DNA of 64,000 nucleotides from an uncultured Collinsella sp. (GCA_900544875.1 UQWS01000010.1:5265-69264); one strand, 5' to 3'; shown: positions 33,447 to 43,027, counted from the stretch's first letter. Notes: generated by a model not told the origin, from the letters alone. Translations and numbers: made by a program.

Positions 33447-36188
33447 GTGGCAGACGATATCAACAATAACGAGGGTATGGACGAGGCCGGCGATGCCGGT
33501 ATGCCCGATGATCTGAAGCGCCTGCTTGCCCGTGCTGAGCAGGGCGAGGACGGCGACCCGGACGCCTATAACCCCGATGCCGATGATGATGAGGAAGAGG
33601 ACGACGACGGTGAGCTCGAGGAGAGCTTTGGCGAAGTCGACCGTGGCGCCTCGGCCGGCGAGGATATCAACGGCGGCCAGCTCCAGATTTCGGAGTTCGG
33701 TCGCGAGATGAAGCAGTCGTTTATCGAGTATTCGATGTCGGTTATCACGGCGCGCGCCCTGCCGGACGTGCGCGACGGCTTAAAGCCGGTACACCGCCGT
33801 ATCCTGTATGCGATGAACGAGAGCGGCATCTACCCCAACCGCCCACATAAGAAGTCGGCCTGGACGGTCGGCGAAGTTATCGGTAAGTACCACCCGCATG
33901 GCGACTTCGCGGTCTATGAGGCCATGGTCCGCCTGGCGCAGTGGTTCTCCATGCGCACGCCGCTCATCGACGGTCACGGCAACTTCGGTAACATCGACGG
34001 CGACGGCGCGGCGGCCATGCGTTACACCGAGAGCCGCCTGGCCAAGCCCGCCATGGAACTGCTGCGTGACTTGCAGAAGGATACCGTCGACTGGCAGCCC
34101 AACTACGACGAATCGCTCGCCGAGCCCGTGGCGCTGCCTGCGCGCTTCCCCAACCTGCTGGTCAACGGCAGCCAGGGCATCGCCGTCGGCATGGCCACCA
34201 ACATCGCCCCGCATAACCTCACTGAGGCGATCGAGGCCACCTGCTACCTGATCGACAACCCCGACGCCACTGTCGACGAGCTCATGCAGATCATGCCCGG
34301 TCCGGACTTCCCCACCGGCGCCATCATCATGGGCAGCGCCGGCATTAAGCAGAGCTACGAGACCGGCCGCGGCTCCATTACCGTGCGCGCCAAGGCCCAC
34401 GTGGAGTCCACCAAGACCGGCCGCAGCCGCTTGGTCTTTACCGAGATTCCCTACATGGTCAACAAGGGCACCCTGCAGGAGAAGATCGCCCAGCTCGTCA
34501 ACGACAAGCGCATCGAGGGCATCTCGGATATGCGCGATGAGTCCAACCAGAAGGGCATCCGTCTGGTCATCGAGCTCAAGAAGGGCGTCATTCCACAGGT
34601 CGTGCTCAACAACCTGTATAAGTACACCTCGCTGCAGACGACCTTTGGCGCCAACAACCTGGCGCTCGTCAACGGCGTTCCCAAATGCCTGAGCCTGCGC
34701 GAGATGCTGCAGCACTACATCGACCACCAGGTCGACGTCGTCACCCGCCGCACCCGCTTCGACCTTAAGAAGGCCCAGGCCCGCGCGCATATCCTCGAGG
34801 GCTACCTGATGGCTCTCGATCATATTGACGAGGTCATCAGCATTATCCGCTCCTCGCAGACCGACTCCGAGGCCAGCAGCCGCCTGATCGAGCGCTTTGG
34901 CTTTACGCCCGAGCAGACCACGGCCATCCTCGAGATGAAGCTGCGCCGCCTGACCGGCCTGGAGCGCGACAAGATTCAGGAAGAGCTGGACGGCCTGCGC
35001 CGCGCCATCGCCTACTACGAGGACCTGCTGGCGCACGAGGAGAAGATCCTGGGCGTCATTAAGGAAGAGATGCGCGAGATCTCCAAGAAGTTCGGCGATA
35101 AGCGCCGCACCGAGATCAGCCATGTCGAGAAGGACCTGGACGTCGAGGACCTCATTGCCGACGAGGACATGGTCGTGACCATCACCCACACCGGCTATGT
35201 CAAGCGCATCCCGGTGGCCGCCTACCGCGCCCAGAAGCGCGGCGGCAAGGGCGTCTCGGGCGTCAACCTCAAAGAGGACGATGTCATCGACGAGATGTTC
35301 ATCGCGTCCACGCACGAGTACGTGCTGTTCTTCTCGAGCAAGGGCAAGGTCTATCGCCTGAAGGTGCACGAGCTGCCGGTGGGTACGCGCCAGGCGCGCG
35401 GTACCGCGATCGTCAACCTGCTGCCCTTCGAGGAGGGCGAGAAGATCGCGAGCGTCATCAGCTGCCGCGAGTTCCCTGCCGACGAGTATCTGATGTTTGC
35501 CACCAAGAGCGGCATGGTCAAGAAGACCGTGATGAGCGCATATGACCGCAGCCGTCGCGACGGCCTGATCGCTATCAACCTGCGTGACGACGACGCGCTG
35601 CTGAACGTGCGCCGCGTGCGCGAGGGCGACAAGATTATCCTGGCCACCACCGCGGGCAAGGCGATCATGTTCTCCGAGGAGCAGGTGCGCGCCACCGGCC
35701 GCGATACCAGCGGCGTTCGCGGTATCGGTATGAAGGACGGCGTGAGCGTTCTGGGCATGGAAGTCACTAACGGCAACGGCGATCTGTTCGTCATCACCGA
35801 GCGCGGCTACGGCAAGCGCACGCCGGTCGCGGACTACCCGGAGCAGAATCGCGGCGGCCAGGGCGTCTACACCATCCAAATGACCGAGCGTAAGGGCAAC
35901 CTCGCGGCCATGAAGACGGTGGGCCCGCAGCACGAGTTGTTCATCGTGACGGAGGGCGCGACGGTCATTCGCGTCAAGACCGACGAGATCAGCCAGACCG
36001 GCCGCGCCACCCAGGGCGTCAAGATGATGACCGTCGACGACAACGACCGCATCTGCGCCGTAGCCCGCATGACGGCCGCCAAGGAGAAGCCCGAAGGCGA
36101 AGGCGCCGAGGCCGCAACCGACGCCGAAGAGGCCCCAGTCGACCTAGGCGACGGCAACGACATGCCAGAGGATCTCCTAGACGAGTAA
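33447..36188 (+). CDS. gyrA: DNA gyrase subunit A with acidic N-terminal extension
   Basis: 913 aa. The usual GyrA core begins near residue 88 (MKQSFIEYSMSVITARALPDVRDGLKP). The preceding 80 or so residues are Asp/Glu-rich and not typical. The catalytic Tyr is Tyr193 (RYTESRL). The C-terminal wrapping domain has GyrA beta-pinwheel repeats including the box QRRGGKG-like QKRGGKG. At the quinolone-resistance position the segment reads HPHGDFAVYE, Phe154 standing where Ser is usual. Acidic tail EEAPVDLGDGNDMPEDLLDE. GTG start behind AGGAGG. Confidence 0.96.
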   Translation: MADDINNNEGMDEAGDAGMPDDLKRLLARAEQGEDGDPDAYNPDADDDEEEDDDGELEESFGEVDRGASAGEDINGGQLQISEFGREMKQSFIEYSMSVITARALPDVRDGLKPVHRRILYAMNESGIYPNRPHKKSAWTVGEVIGKYHPHGDFAVYEAMVRLAQWFSMRTPLIDGHGNFGNIDGDGAAAMRYTESRLAKPAMELLRDLQKDTVDWQPNYDESLAEPVALPARFPNLLVNGSQGIAVGMATNIAPHNLTEAIEATCYLIDNPDATVDELMQIMPGPDFPTGAIIMGSAGIKQSYETGRGSITVRAKAHVESTKTGRSRLVFTEIPYMVNKGTLQEKIAQLVNDKRIEGISDMRDESNQKGIRLVIELKKGVIPQVVLNNLYKYTSLQTTFGANNLALVNGVPKCLSLREMLQHYIDHQVDVVTRRTRFDLKKAQARAHILEGYLMALDHIDEVISIIRSSQTDSEASSRLIERFGFTPEQTTAILEMKLRRLTGLERDKIQEELDGLRRAIAYYEDLLAHEEKILGVIKEEMREISKKFGDKRRTEISHVEKDLDVEDLIADEDMVVTITHTGYVKRIPVAAYRAQKRGGKGVSGVNLKEDDVIDEMFIASTHEYVLFFSSKGKVYRLKVHELPVGTRQARGTAIVNLLPFEEGEKIASVISCREFPADEYLMFATKSGMVKKTVMSAYDRSRRDGLIAINLRDDDALLNVRRVREGDKIILATTAGKAIMFSEEQVRATGRDTSGVRGIGMKDGVSVLGMEVTNGNGDLFVITERGYGKRTPVADYPEQNRGGQGVYTIQMTERKGNLAAMKTVGPQHELFIVTEGATVIRVKTDEISQTGRATQGVKMMTVDDNDRICAVARMTAAKEKPEGEGAEAATDAEEAPVDLGDGNDMPEDLLDE

Positions 36189-36228
36189 GAGGCCCTAGCT
36201 GGTAGAAAATATCAGACCCCATATATCG

Positions 36229-36262
36229 GCGGTCGGCGTACCTGCGCGCCGACCGCTTTTTT
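36229..36262 (+). terminator. Terminator of gyrA
   Basis: A 10-bp perfect stem GCGGTCGGCG / CGCCGACCGC followed by TTTTTT. Confidence 0.9.
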
Positions 36263-36439
36263 GAAAACCTTGGGACCCCATGGTCGCCGGGCTGACGAGA
36301 TGGTTTTGGTTTGTCGCGAGTTCCGCACGCAAAGAAGGCCACTTAATGTGGCCTTCGTCTTGCGCAGGACTGTCCGAGCAGCAAACCAAAACCATCTCGT
36401 CAGCCCGGCGACCACCCCTCCCAAAGATTTTCAAAAAAG
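36256..36439. repeat. 184-bp near-palindrome with 58-nt arms
   Basis: Arms 36256-36313 and 36382-36439 are inverted copies: the inner 32 nt are perfect, the outer 26 nt carry about 8 mismatches. The centre has its own 9-bp hairpin GAAGGCCAC / GTGGCCTTC (36334-36356). The right arm stops 3 nt before the tRNA-Ile promoter. Possible identities are a miniature inverted-repeat element or a giant fold-back structure; no transposase is nearby. Confidence 0.8.
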
Positions 36440-36442
36440 TTG

Positions 36443-36472
36443 TTGACGTGCGCGTAACGACTCGTCTAATAT
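36443..36472 (+). promoter_or_regulatory. Promoter of tRNA-Ile 1
   Basis: -35 TTGACG (36443-36448), 18-bp spacer, -10 TAATAT (36467-36472), 14 nt before the mature tRNA. Confidence 0.78.
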
Positions 36473-36486
36473 ATCCCTTGCGCGAT

Positions 36487-36563
36487 GGACCTGTAGCTCA
36501 GTTGGTTAGAGCGTCCGGCTGATAACCGGGAGGTCACAAGTTCGAATCTTGTCAGGTCCACCA
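36487..36563 (+). tRNA. tRNA-Ile(GAT), copy 1
   Basis: 77 nt with encoded CCA. Acceptor GGACCTG / CAGGTCC; anticodon loop CTGATAA gives GAT. Identical to the copy at 36711-36787. Confidence 0.97.
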
Positions 36564-36574
36564 CTTTCTTTCGC

Positions 36575-36619
36575 AATAAACACCCCAGCGAGAGCCGAGT
36601 CGCCGCTGGGGTGTTTATT
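36575..36619 (+). terminator. Hairpin between tRNA-Ile 1 and tRNA-Ala
   Basis: A 16-bp perfect stem AATAAACACCCCAGCG / CGCTGGGGTGTTTATT. It separates tRNA-Ile 1 from the following tRNAs, which then need their own promoter or readthrough. Confidence 0.8.
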
Positions 36620-36630
36620 ACTGTCTCCGT

Positions 36631-36706
36631 GGGGGTTTAGCTCAGCTGGGAGAGCGCGGGCTTTGCAAGCCTGAGGTCAGGGGTTCGATCCCCCTAACCT
36701 CCACCA
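36631..36706 (+). tRNA. tRNA-Ala(TGC)
   Basis: 76 nt with encoded CCA. Acceptor GGGGGTT / AACCTCC; anticodon loop TTTGCAA gives TGC. Followed by tRNA-Ile 2 after 4 nt. Confidence 0.97.
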
Positions 36707-36710
36707 TGAT

Positions 36711-36787
36711 GGACCTGTAGCTCAGTTGGTTAGAGCGTCCGGCTGATAACCGGGAGGTCACAAGTTCGAATCTTGTCAGGTCCACCA
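36711..36787 (+). tRNA. tRNA-Ile(GAT), copy 2
   Basis: 77 nt, identical to copy 1 over its full length, with encoded CCA. The Ile-Ala pair usually sits in rRNA spacers; no rRNA is in this window. Confidence 0.97.
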
Positions 36788-36798
36788 TCAAAACTGTG

Positions 36799-36833
36799 AA
36801 GAGCCTCGGGGCAATTGCCTCGGGGCTCTTTTC
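36799..36833 (+). terminator. Terminator after tRNA cluster
   Basis: AAGAGCCTCGGGGCAA pairs with TTGCCTCGGGGCTCTT (G-T pairs in the middle) followed by TTCTT. Confidence 0.85.
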
Positions 36834-36972
36834 TTATCTACTGAAGGTAGACAAAAAAGCCCCGTCCCAAATTAACTACTTTGATTTTGTGTGCTGTGCG
36901 AAAGTTTGGGTAGTATAGCTATTCAATGCGGCGGGCTGCCGCGTGTTAACCGCTACGTACCGGAGGTGTTCC

Positions 36973-37473
36973 ATGGTTCGTGTCGACATAGAGACCATCG
37001 TCATGGCCGCCGGTCCCGTGCCATCGCTTATCGTGCTTCGTGAGCGCAGCAGCAAATCGGACTCGCCCGCGCCGCTGCGTTCCCTTTCCATTCAGACTGG
37101 TTCGTTTGAAGCTGCTGCCATCAGCCGCGGCATCGATAGCGGCCGCGCCGAGCGCCCGATTACCCATGACCTGCTGCTCGATACCGTTGACGCCCTGGGT
37201 GCCAAACTCGAGCGCATCGAGATCGTTCGCGCCGAGCCGCCGGTGTTCTACGCGACGATCGTCGTACTGGTCGATAGCGAGGAGCGCAAGATCGACGCCC
37301 GCCCCAGCGATGCCATCGCCCTTGCCGTGCGCAGCAATGCCCCCATGTTTGTGGAGGACGACATCATGAATCGCCTGGGCACTGTTTCCACCCACGCCGA
37401 GGATGTCGACGACGAGCAGGAGTTCGAGAAGTTCGACGAGTTCGTCCATACGCTCTCTCCTGATGACTTCTAA
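36973..37473 (+). CDS. Bifunctional-nuclease-family (DUF151) protein
   Basis: 166 aa. The DUF151 domain (about 3-130) shows FYATIVVLVDSEERKIDARPSDAIALAVRSNAPMFVEDD, a hallmark of the family. Plant members have RNase/DNase activity; bacterial ones are mostly uncharacterised. The acidic tail is EDVDDEQEFEKFDEFV. The start chosen is ATG 36973 behind GGAGG. The next gene begins at the following base. Confidence 0.88.
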   Translation: MVRVDIETIVMAAGPVPSLIVLRERSSKSDSPAPLRSLSIQTGSFEAAAISRGIDSGRAERPITHDLLLDTVDALGAKLERIEIVRAEPPVFYATIVVLVDSEERKIDARPSDAIALAVRSNAPMFVEDDIMNRLGTVSTHAEDVDDEQEFEKFDEFVHTLSPDDF

Positions 37474-37863
37474 ATGCGGGGCGGCAGAGTTGCGGAGTGT
37501 TCGCTGATGGCCGGCGGTATGTCGGCTGAGGCGGCGGCCATTGCGCGCGAGGCCCAGATGCGCTCGGAGGCTTCTGAGGCGGCACGCATTGCCTATGTGA
37601 CGCAGGCCCGCACGCTTCGCGAGCGCCGCGGCTCGTTTATCAAGATGGTTGTCGTCTCCGCCCTTGTCGCGGCAATCTGCTCGCGCCTTCGTGGTACAGT
37701 TGGTGCGCTTGGGTTTTCGATCTCTACGGGCCTCGTGATCTGGGGTGTGGTCGATGCGGTAATGCTGACCAACCAGATCAAGGTACTCGACAAGCGCGCG
37801 ATGGATATGATGCGCGCCCGCGACGCTGCCGCCAAGATCGCTGCCGAGGCACAGGAACTGTAA
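37474..37863 (+). CDS. Small membrane protein, unknown
   Basis: 129 aa if started at the ATG directly after the DUF151 stop; ATG 37507 is an equally possible start. Ala-rich helical N-terminus, two membrane segments at about 59-73 and 80-98 (MVVVSALVAAICSRL and ALGFSISTGLVIWGVVDAVM), and a helical Ala/Lys-rich C-terminus. No family recognised. Probably co-transcribed with the genes on either side (30-nt gap downstream). Confidence 0.65.
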   Translation: MRGGRVAECSLMAGGMSAEAAAIAREAQMRSEASEAARIAYVTQARTLRERRGSFIKMVVVSALVAAICSRLRGTVGALGFSISTGLVIWGVVDAVMLTNQIKVLDKRAMDMMRARDAAAKIAAEAQEL

Positions 37864-37893
37864 CGACGCCAGACTCGATGGGAAGGTCTAAAG

Positions 37894-38343
37894 ATGGCAC
37901 AGGATATGCAGGACGCCGGTAACGTCTCCGCCGAGCTCGACGCCATGGTGTGTGACCTGATTGGTGCGTTCTTGGACGACCTTGCCGCCGGCGAGAATCC
38001 GGGCGTAGTTGTGGCGATCGAGGACGCTGCTTCCAACCGATATCTGGCGGCGCTCGACGAGGACGGCGAAGAGGCGTGCCTCGAGGCGGCCACCAACTTT
38101 ATCTCCGAGCACAAGATGGGTCTTAAGGACGAGGGGCTGGGCCGCATCGCCCGTTACGCTATCGGCTACACCGGTTGTGTCGAAATTGACGGCGGCTATC
38201 ACGACGCCCTGCTCGTGAGCTTCTTCGAAACCATGCTCGAGAGCGGGTTTTCGGCATACGTGCTGTATGAGGGCATGGGTGCCGGCGATGGTTTTATGTG
38301 GAGCGACCCTGAACCTGCAGGTGAGGAAACCCCTCTCATCTAA
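37894..38343 (+). CDS. Hypothetical cytosolic acidic protein
   Basis: 149 aa, no signal or membrane segment, strongly acidic. Possible alternating beta/alpha pattern (VVVAIEDAASNRYLAALDEDGEEACLEAATNFI ... YIGYTGCVEIDGGYHDALLVSFFE). I do not recognise a family. Start ATG 37894, GGAAGG upstream. It lies between the small membrane protein and typA, in the same direction. Confidence 0.65.
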   Translation: MAQDMQDAGNVSAELDAMVCDLIGAFLDDLAAGENPGVVVAIEDAASNRYLAALDEDGEEACLEAATNFISEHKMGLKDEGLGRIARYAIGYTGCVEIDGGYHDALLVSFFETMLESGFSAYVLYEGMGAGDGFMWSDPEPAGEETPLI

Positions 38344-38460
38344 AATCGCTAAAATAAACGAGTTTTCGGTAAAAGGCTCAATATTCCCGCCGAGCGTTGT
38401 GTTGCTGGGCGGGTCACATACGCGTGCCGTTTGTATATGGATAGAAGATAGGGGAACTAC

Positions 38461-40299
<1,839 letters not shown>

Positions 40300-40325
40300 G
40301 TGCTGGGTTTTATAGCTTTAATGAG

Positions 40326-40360
40326 AAAGGGCGTCGACCGCAATGGTCGGCGCCCTTTTT
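40326..40360 (+). terminator. Terminator of typA
   Basis: AAAGGGCGTCGACC / GGTCGGCGCCCTTT stem (one mismatch) with a 5-nt loop followed by TTTGG. Confidence 0.85.
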
Positions 40361-40385
40361 GGTGCATGGGGATTGAGGCGGCCTA

Positions 40386-40426
40386 CGCCACCACAAAGGT
40401 GCCTGGCCCTTTTGTGGTGGTTGGCG
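40386..40426 (-). terminator. Hairpin downstream of the bactofilin-like gene
   Basis: CGCCACCACAAAGG pairs with CCTTTTGTGGTGGTTGGCG (bulged). It lies 2 bp beyond the minus-strand stop at 40428. No U-run, so its role is uncertain. Confidence 0.4.
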
Positions 40427-40427
40427 G

Positions 40428-41573
40428 CTAGGCGGTGGGGAGTCCTGGCGTGTTAGCCGGCTGCTGCGGCTTGAGGTGGGCGTTGCGCCAGATGATCTGG
40501 ATGGCGTAGCCGAGCGTGAAGACGAAGGCTACACCGCTGACAAAGTTGCCCATAAGAGGAAGTGCCGTGAGTGCGCCCGCGACGATACCGCCCACGGCGG
40601 CCATGGCGTAGCGGTTTTGGTTGTGTCCGACCATGCGCGCGACCGCGGTGCCCGTAAATGCCGCCGAGACCAAAGCGATGCCGATGACGCCGCACATGAG
40701 GGCGGCGGCGAGCGACAGGCCTGCAATCGAGATGATGAGCAGCAGCACGGCGGGAGCGACGGCGACCGTGCCCAGAAGACCACTTACCCACAGCGGCATG
40801 GGACGCTGATGGAGCATGCCGGCAGCGCTGGCGGTTGCGCGTGGAAAGACAAGCTCAAGCAGGATGGCGACAAAGCAGGTGGAAAGCGCCGCGGCAACGA
40901 TGCCGCCGATAATGTCGTTGGCCGTAGAGGTGTTCTCGTTCTCGGTCCGGTCGATCTTGAGAGCTCCGACCTGGGCGCCCTCGGCCCGCTCGGGGTCCTG
41001 TGAGACGTGGGCGTTCACCGTGCCGGTGATGCGGGCGTTTTTACCCAGGATGAGCTTGTCGGCCCAGACCTCAACATCGCCATCGACGGTGCCGTCGATG
41101 GTTACGGTGTCGCCGGCAAGCGCCGCCGATTTGGCGGAGCCGCGCAGGGCGACCGTTTCGCCTGCCGCGTAAAAACAGTTGGCGGTGCTGCCGGTGTTGA
41201 GCACGACGTGCTGGCCGGCCACCGTGACGCTGCCATCGATTGCGGTTTTGGCGATATCGATGGTGCGTGCCGCCAGACGAACGGCGCCGCCTACGGTGCA
41301 ATCGCGAATCGACAGGTTCTCACCCGCCGCGATAATATCGCGGCCGATGGAGGCGTCGTCTAGGTTGAGACTTTGGCCGGCCCAGTACAGGTCGCCTTCG
41401 ATACCGGACGGAGTTGAGTCAACTTCGGTTGCGAGCACGTTTCCCGCGGTGTCGGTGCCGGCGAACGACACCGTGGGAAGTGCGGTGAGCGCGAGCGCAA
41501 TCAGCGCGAATAGGATGGTGATGCGGGTCTGCGCTTTGTGGCGCCGGATCGACGGTACTTGGTTGCAAGGCAT
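40428..41573 (-). CDS. Exported bactofilin-like beta-helix membrane protein
   Basis: 381 aa. Signal sequence (about 17-38), then a polymer-forming region (about 45-180) with repeating short beta units such as GDLYWAGQSLNL, IGRDIIAAGENLSI, VTVAGQHVVL and TIDGTVDGDVEVWADKLIL, the pattern of bactofilin-type right-handed beta-helices. Four membrane segments follow at about 215-345. Start ATG 41573 behind GAAGGA. Unlike cytosolic bactofilins, the beta-helix is predicted outside. Function unknown. Confidence 0.75.
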   Translation of the reverse strand: MPCNQVPSIRRHKAQTRITILFALIALALTALPTVSFAGTDTAGNVLATEVDSTPSGIEGDLYWAGQSLNLDDASIGRDIIAAGENLSIRDCTVGGAVRLAARTIDIAKTAIDGSVTVAGQHVVLNTGSTANCFYAAGETVALRGSAKSAALAGDTVTIDGTVDGDVEVWADKLILGKNARITGTVNAHVSQDPERAEGAQVGALKIDRTENENTSTANDIIGGIVAAALSTCFVAILLELVFPRATASAAGMLHQRPMPLWVSGLLGTVAVAPAVLLLIISIAGLSLAAALMCGVIGIALVSAAFTGTAVARMVGHNQNRYAMAAVGGIVAGALTALPLMGNFVSGVAFVFTLGYAIQIIWRNAHLKPQQPANTPGLPTA

Positions 41574-41679
41574 AGTGAATCCTTCGTTAGATACTCGACA
41601 GGTATCTAACAGGGTACCCAACGCGCGGGCGCTCTAAAAGAATCTCTCGGTTGCATTTCGAGGGGTTGTGCTGTGCTAC

Positions 41680-42369
41680 CTACTTTTTACGGTGCAAAAA
41701 GCGCGCGATGTCTTCCTCGGTAGGGCTTTTAATGTCAAAGCGCAGTGATAGCCAACGCAGCCCCATGGTCACCACAACGCATACGACCAGTGCGGCAACA
41801 TTGCTCATGAGGCCGCTCATGACGAGGGCTACATAGCTTGCCGATCCGGCGATGGCCGCGATGGCATAGAAGTTGGTGCGTTGGAAAATGCCCGGGACCA
41901 CGCCCATAAAGCCGTCGCGCAGCATGCCGCCGCCCACGGCGGTAAAGAAGCCCATCATGATACATACGGCGGGCGCAAATCCGTACACCAACGCCTTGTC
42001 CGCGCCGGTTGCTGCATAGATGCCGACCGAGATGATGTCGAGCAGGGGAATGAGTTTTTCGGGCTTATCGACGATTGCCGGGAAGATATAGATGATGGCG
42101 GCTGTGGCGATGGAGAGCGGTAGTGCCATGGGCTGGTTGAGGATGTAGACGTTGCCGACCTGGAGCGTCATATCGCGCAAAAGACCGCCGCCCAGACCGC
42201 AGACCACCGCGAGCGCGACCGCGCCCACCAGGTCGAGCTTGTGCTCGCGAGCGACCAGCACGCCCGAGATCGATGCCGCGACAACGGCGAACATCTCGAG
42301 CCAAAATGGGATAGCGACCATGGCATCCGAGGCGTGTGAAGTAACAGTCATAGCGGCGACGACGGGCAA
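41680..42369 (-). CDS. TRIC/UPF0126-family membrane channel
   Basis: 229 aa with seven membrane segments and the duplicated UPF0126 pattern (ISGVLVAREHKLDLVGAVALAVVCGLGGGLLRD and AVGGGMLRD). Family members are trimeric cation channels. The start chosen is TTG 42369, with AAAGGA 7 nt upstream; ATG 42351 is the alternative. A longer frame to 42486 would be unsupported. The C-terminus is SPTEEDIARFLHRKK. A long inverted repeat lies upstream. Confidence 0.85.
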   Translation of the reverse strand: MPVVAAMTVTSHASDAMVAIPFWLEMFAVVAASISGVLVAREHKLDLVGAVALAVVCGLGGGLLRDMTLQVGNVYILNQPMALPLSIATAAIIYIFPAIVDKPEKLIPLLDIISVGIYAATGADKALVYGFAPAVCIMMGFFTAVGGGMLRDGFMGVVPGIFQRTNFYAIAAIAGSASYVALVMSGLMSNVAALVVCVVVTMGLRWLSLRFDIKSPTEEDIARFLHRKK

Positions 42370-42484
42370 GATGAGGTCCTTTGATTCTCGGGTTTGAACA
42401 ATGCCCGTACATAGTACATGGTTGGCGGCGATTGAGACCCTATTGCTCGGCAAACGGTAGGGACTGGGGACGGTCATGGGTACC

Positions 42485-42549
42485 AAACATGTGCATCAGC
42501 CTCCAAAGATGCCGAAAAATGTCGTTTTTGGAGGGTGATGTACATGTTT
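42485..42549. repeat. Long inverted repeat upstream of UPF0126 gene
   Basis: Arms 42485-42507 and 42527-42549 match in 21 of 23 positions around a 19-nt loop: AAACATGTGCATCAGCCTCC pairs with GGAGGGTGATGTACATGTTT. It could be an operator or a fold-back element; it is unlike the tRNA-tail element that follows. Confidence 0.7.
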
Positions 42550-42584
42550 GAGATTCAAGGTGAAATCGAAAGCAATGGGGGACG

Positions 42585-42733
42585 TGGCTGAATAGGAGGG
42601 ATGTCCAAATTTTGAGCGGAGCTCAAAATTTATTCGGTCGGCTTGCGCCGACCGCGCTGCGCTAAAAACGTGCCACTGGCGTGTTTTCTTTACGCTCCGC
42701 GTCCTGACGGGTTCGAATCCCTCCTCCTCCGCC
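42585..42733 (+). repeat. tRNA-tail palindromic element, copy B
   Basis: 149 bp lying 3' of tRNA-Ser(CGA). It starts with a degenerate copy (15 of 18) of the tRNA-Ser tail (42585-42602). Three hairpins follow: 42607-42631 (AAATTTTGAGC/GCTCAAAATTT), 42635-42654 (CGGTCGGC/GCCGACCG) and 42665-42687. It ends with a plus-strand T-arm and tail at 42709-42733 that is a perfect 25-nt inverted copy of the tRNA-Ser end at 42799-42823. Shares TTTA-CGCTC-GC..CCTG.CGGGTTCGA with copy A. Confidence 0.7.
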
Positions 42734-42762
42734 GTATTTGCTTGTAAGGGACTCTAAACAAA

Positions 42763-42786
42763 AAAGCCCCCGTTTTCGGGAGCTTT
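42763..42786 (-). terminator. Terminator of tRNA-Ser(CGA)
   Basis: Stem AAAGCCCCCG / CGGGAGCTTT (one mismatch) followed on the minus strand by TTTTTTG. Confidence 0.8.
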
Positions 42787-42797
42787 CTCAACCAAAA

Positions 42798-42888
42798 TGG
42801 CGGAGGAGGAGGGATTCGAACCCTCGTGACCTTATACAGGCCAAACGGTTTTCGAGACCGCCGCATTCAACCACTCTGCCACCCCTCC
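42798..42888 (-). tRNA. tRNA-Ser(CGA)
   Basis: 91 nt with long variable arm and encoded CCA. Acceptor GGAGGGG / CTCCTCC (one G-U); anticodon loop CTCGAAA gives CGA. Confidence 0.96.
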
Positions 42889-42902
42889 GCGTGGGGTAAA
42901 AA

Positions 42903-42928
42903 CAAAGCAGGCTCGAAGGCCTGCTTTG
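42903..42928 (-). terminator. Terminator of tRNA-Ser(GGA)
   Basis: Stem CAAAGCAGGC / GCCTGCTTTG, followed by TTTTT on the minus strand; it separates the two serine tRNAs. Confidence 0.8.
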
Positions 42929-42936
42929 GAATTAAC

Positions 42937-43027
42937 TGGCGGAGAGTCAGGGATTTGAACCCTGGAGACGCTTTTGACGCCTACACGATTTCCAATCGTG
43001 CTCCTTCGGCCACTCGGACAACTCTCC
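42937..43027 (-). tRNA. tRNA-Ser(GGA)
   Basis: 91 nt with long variable arm and encoded CCA. Acceptor GGAGAGT / ACTCTCC; anticodon loop TTGGAAA gives GGA. Confidence 0.96.

Noticed and set aside
33780..35933. Long open frame antisense to gyrA
   Set aside because: Mirror frame of a strongly codon-biased gene; no recognisable domain. The same applies to frames opposite dnaN, gyrB, typA, carA, carB, purB and dnaB.
36195..36446. Several overlapping short frames on both strands in the 184-bp palindrome
   Set aside because: They are the same inverted sequence read in both directions, a by-product of the palindrome.
36487..36787. rRNA operon remnant around the tRNA-Ile/Ala cluster
   Set aside because: No 16S, 23S or 5S sequence was recognised on either side.
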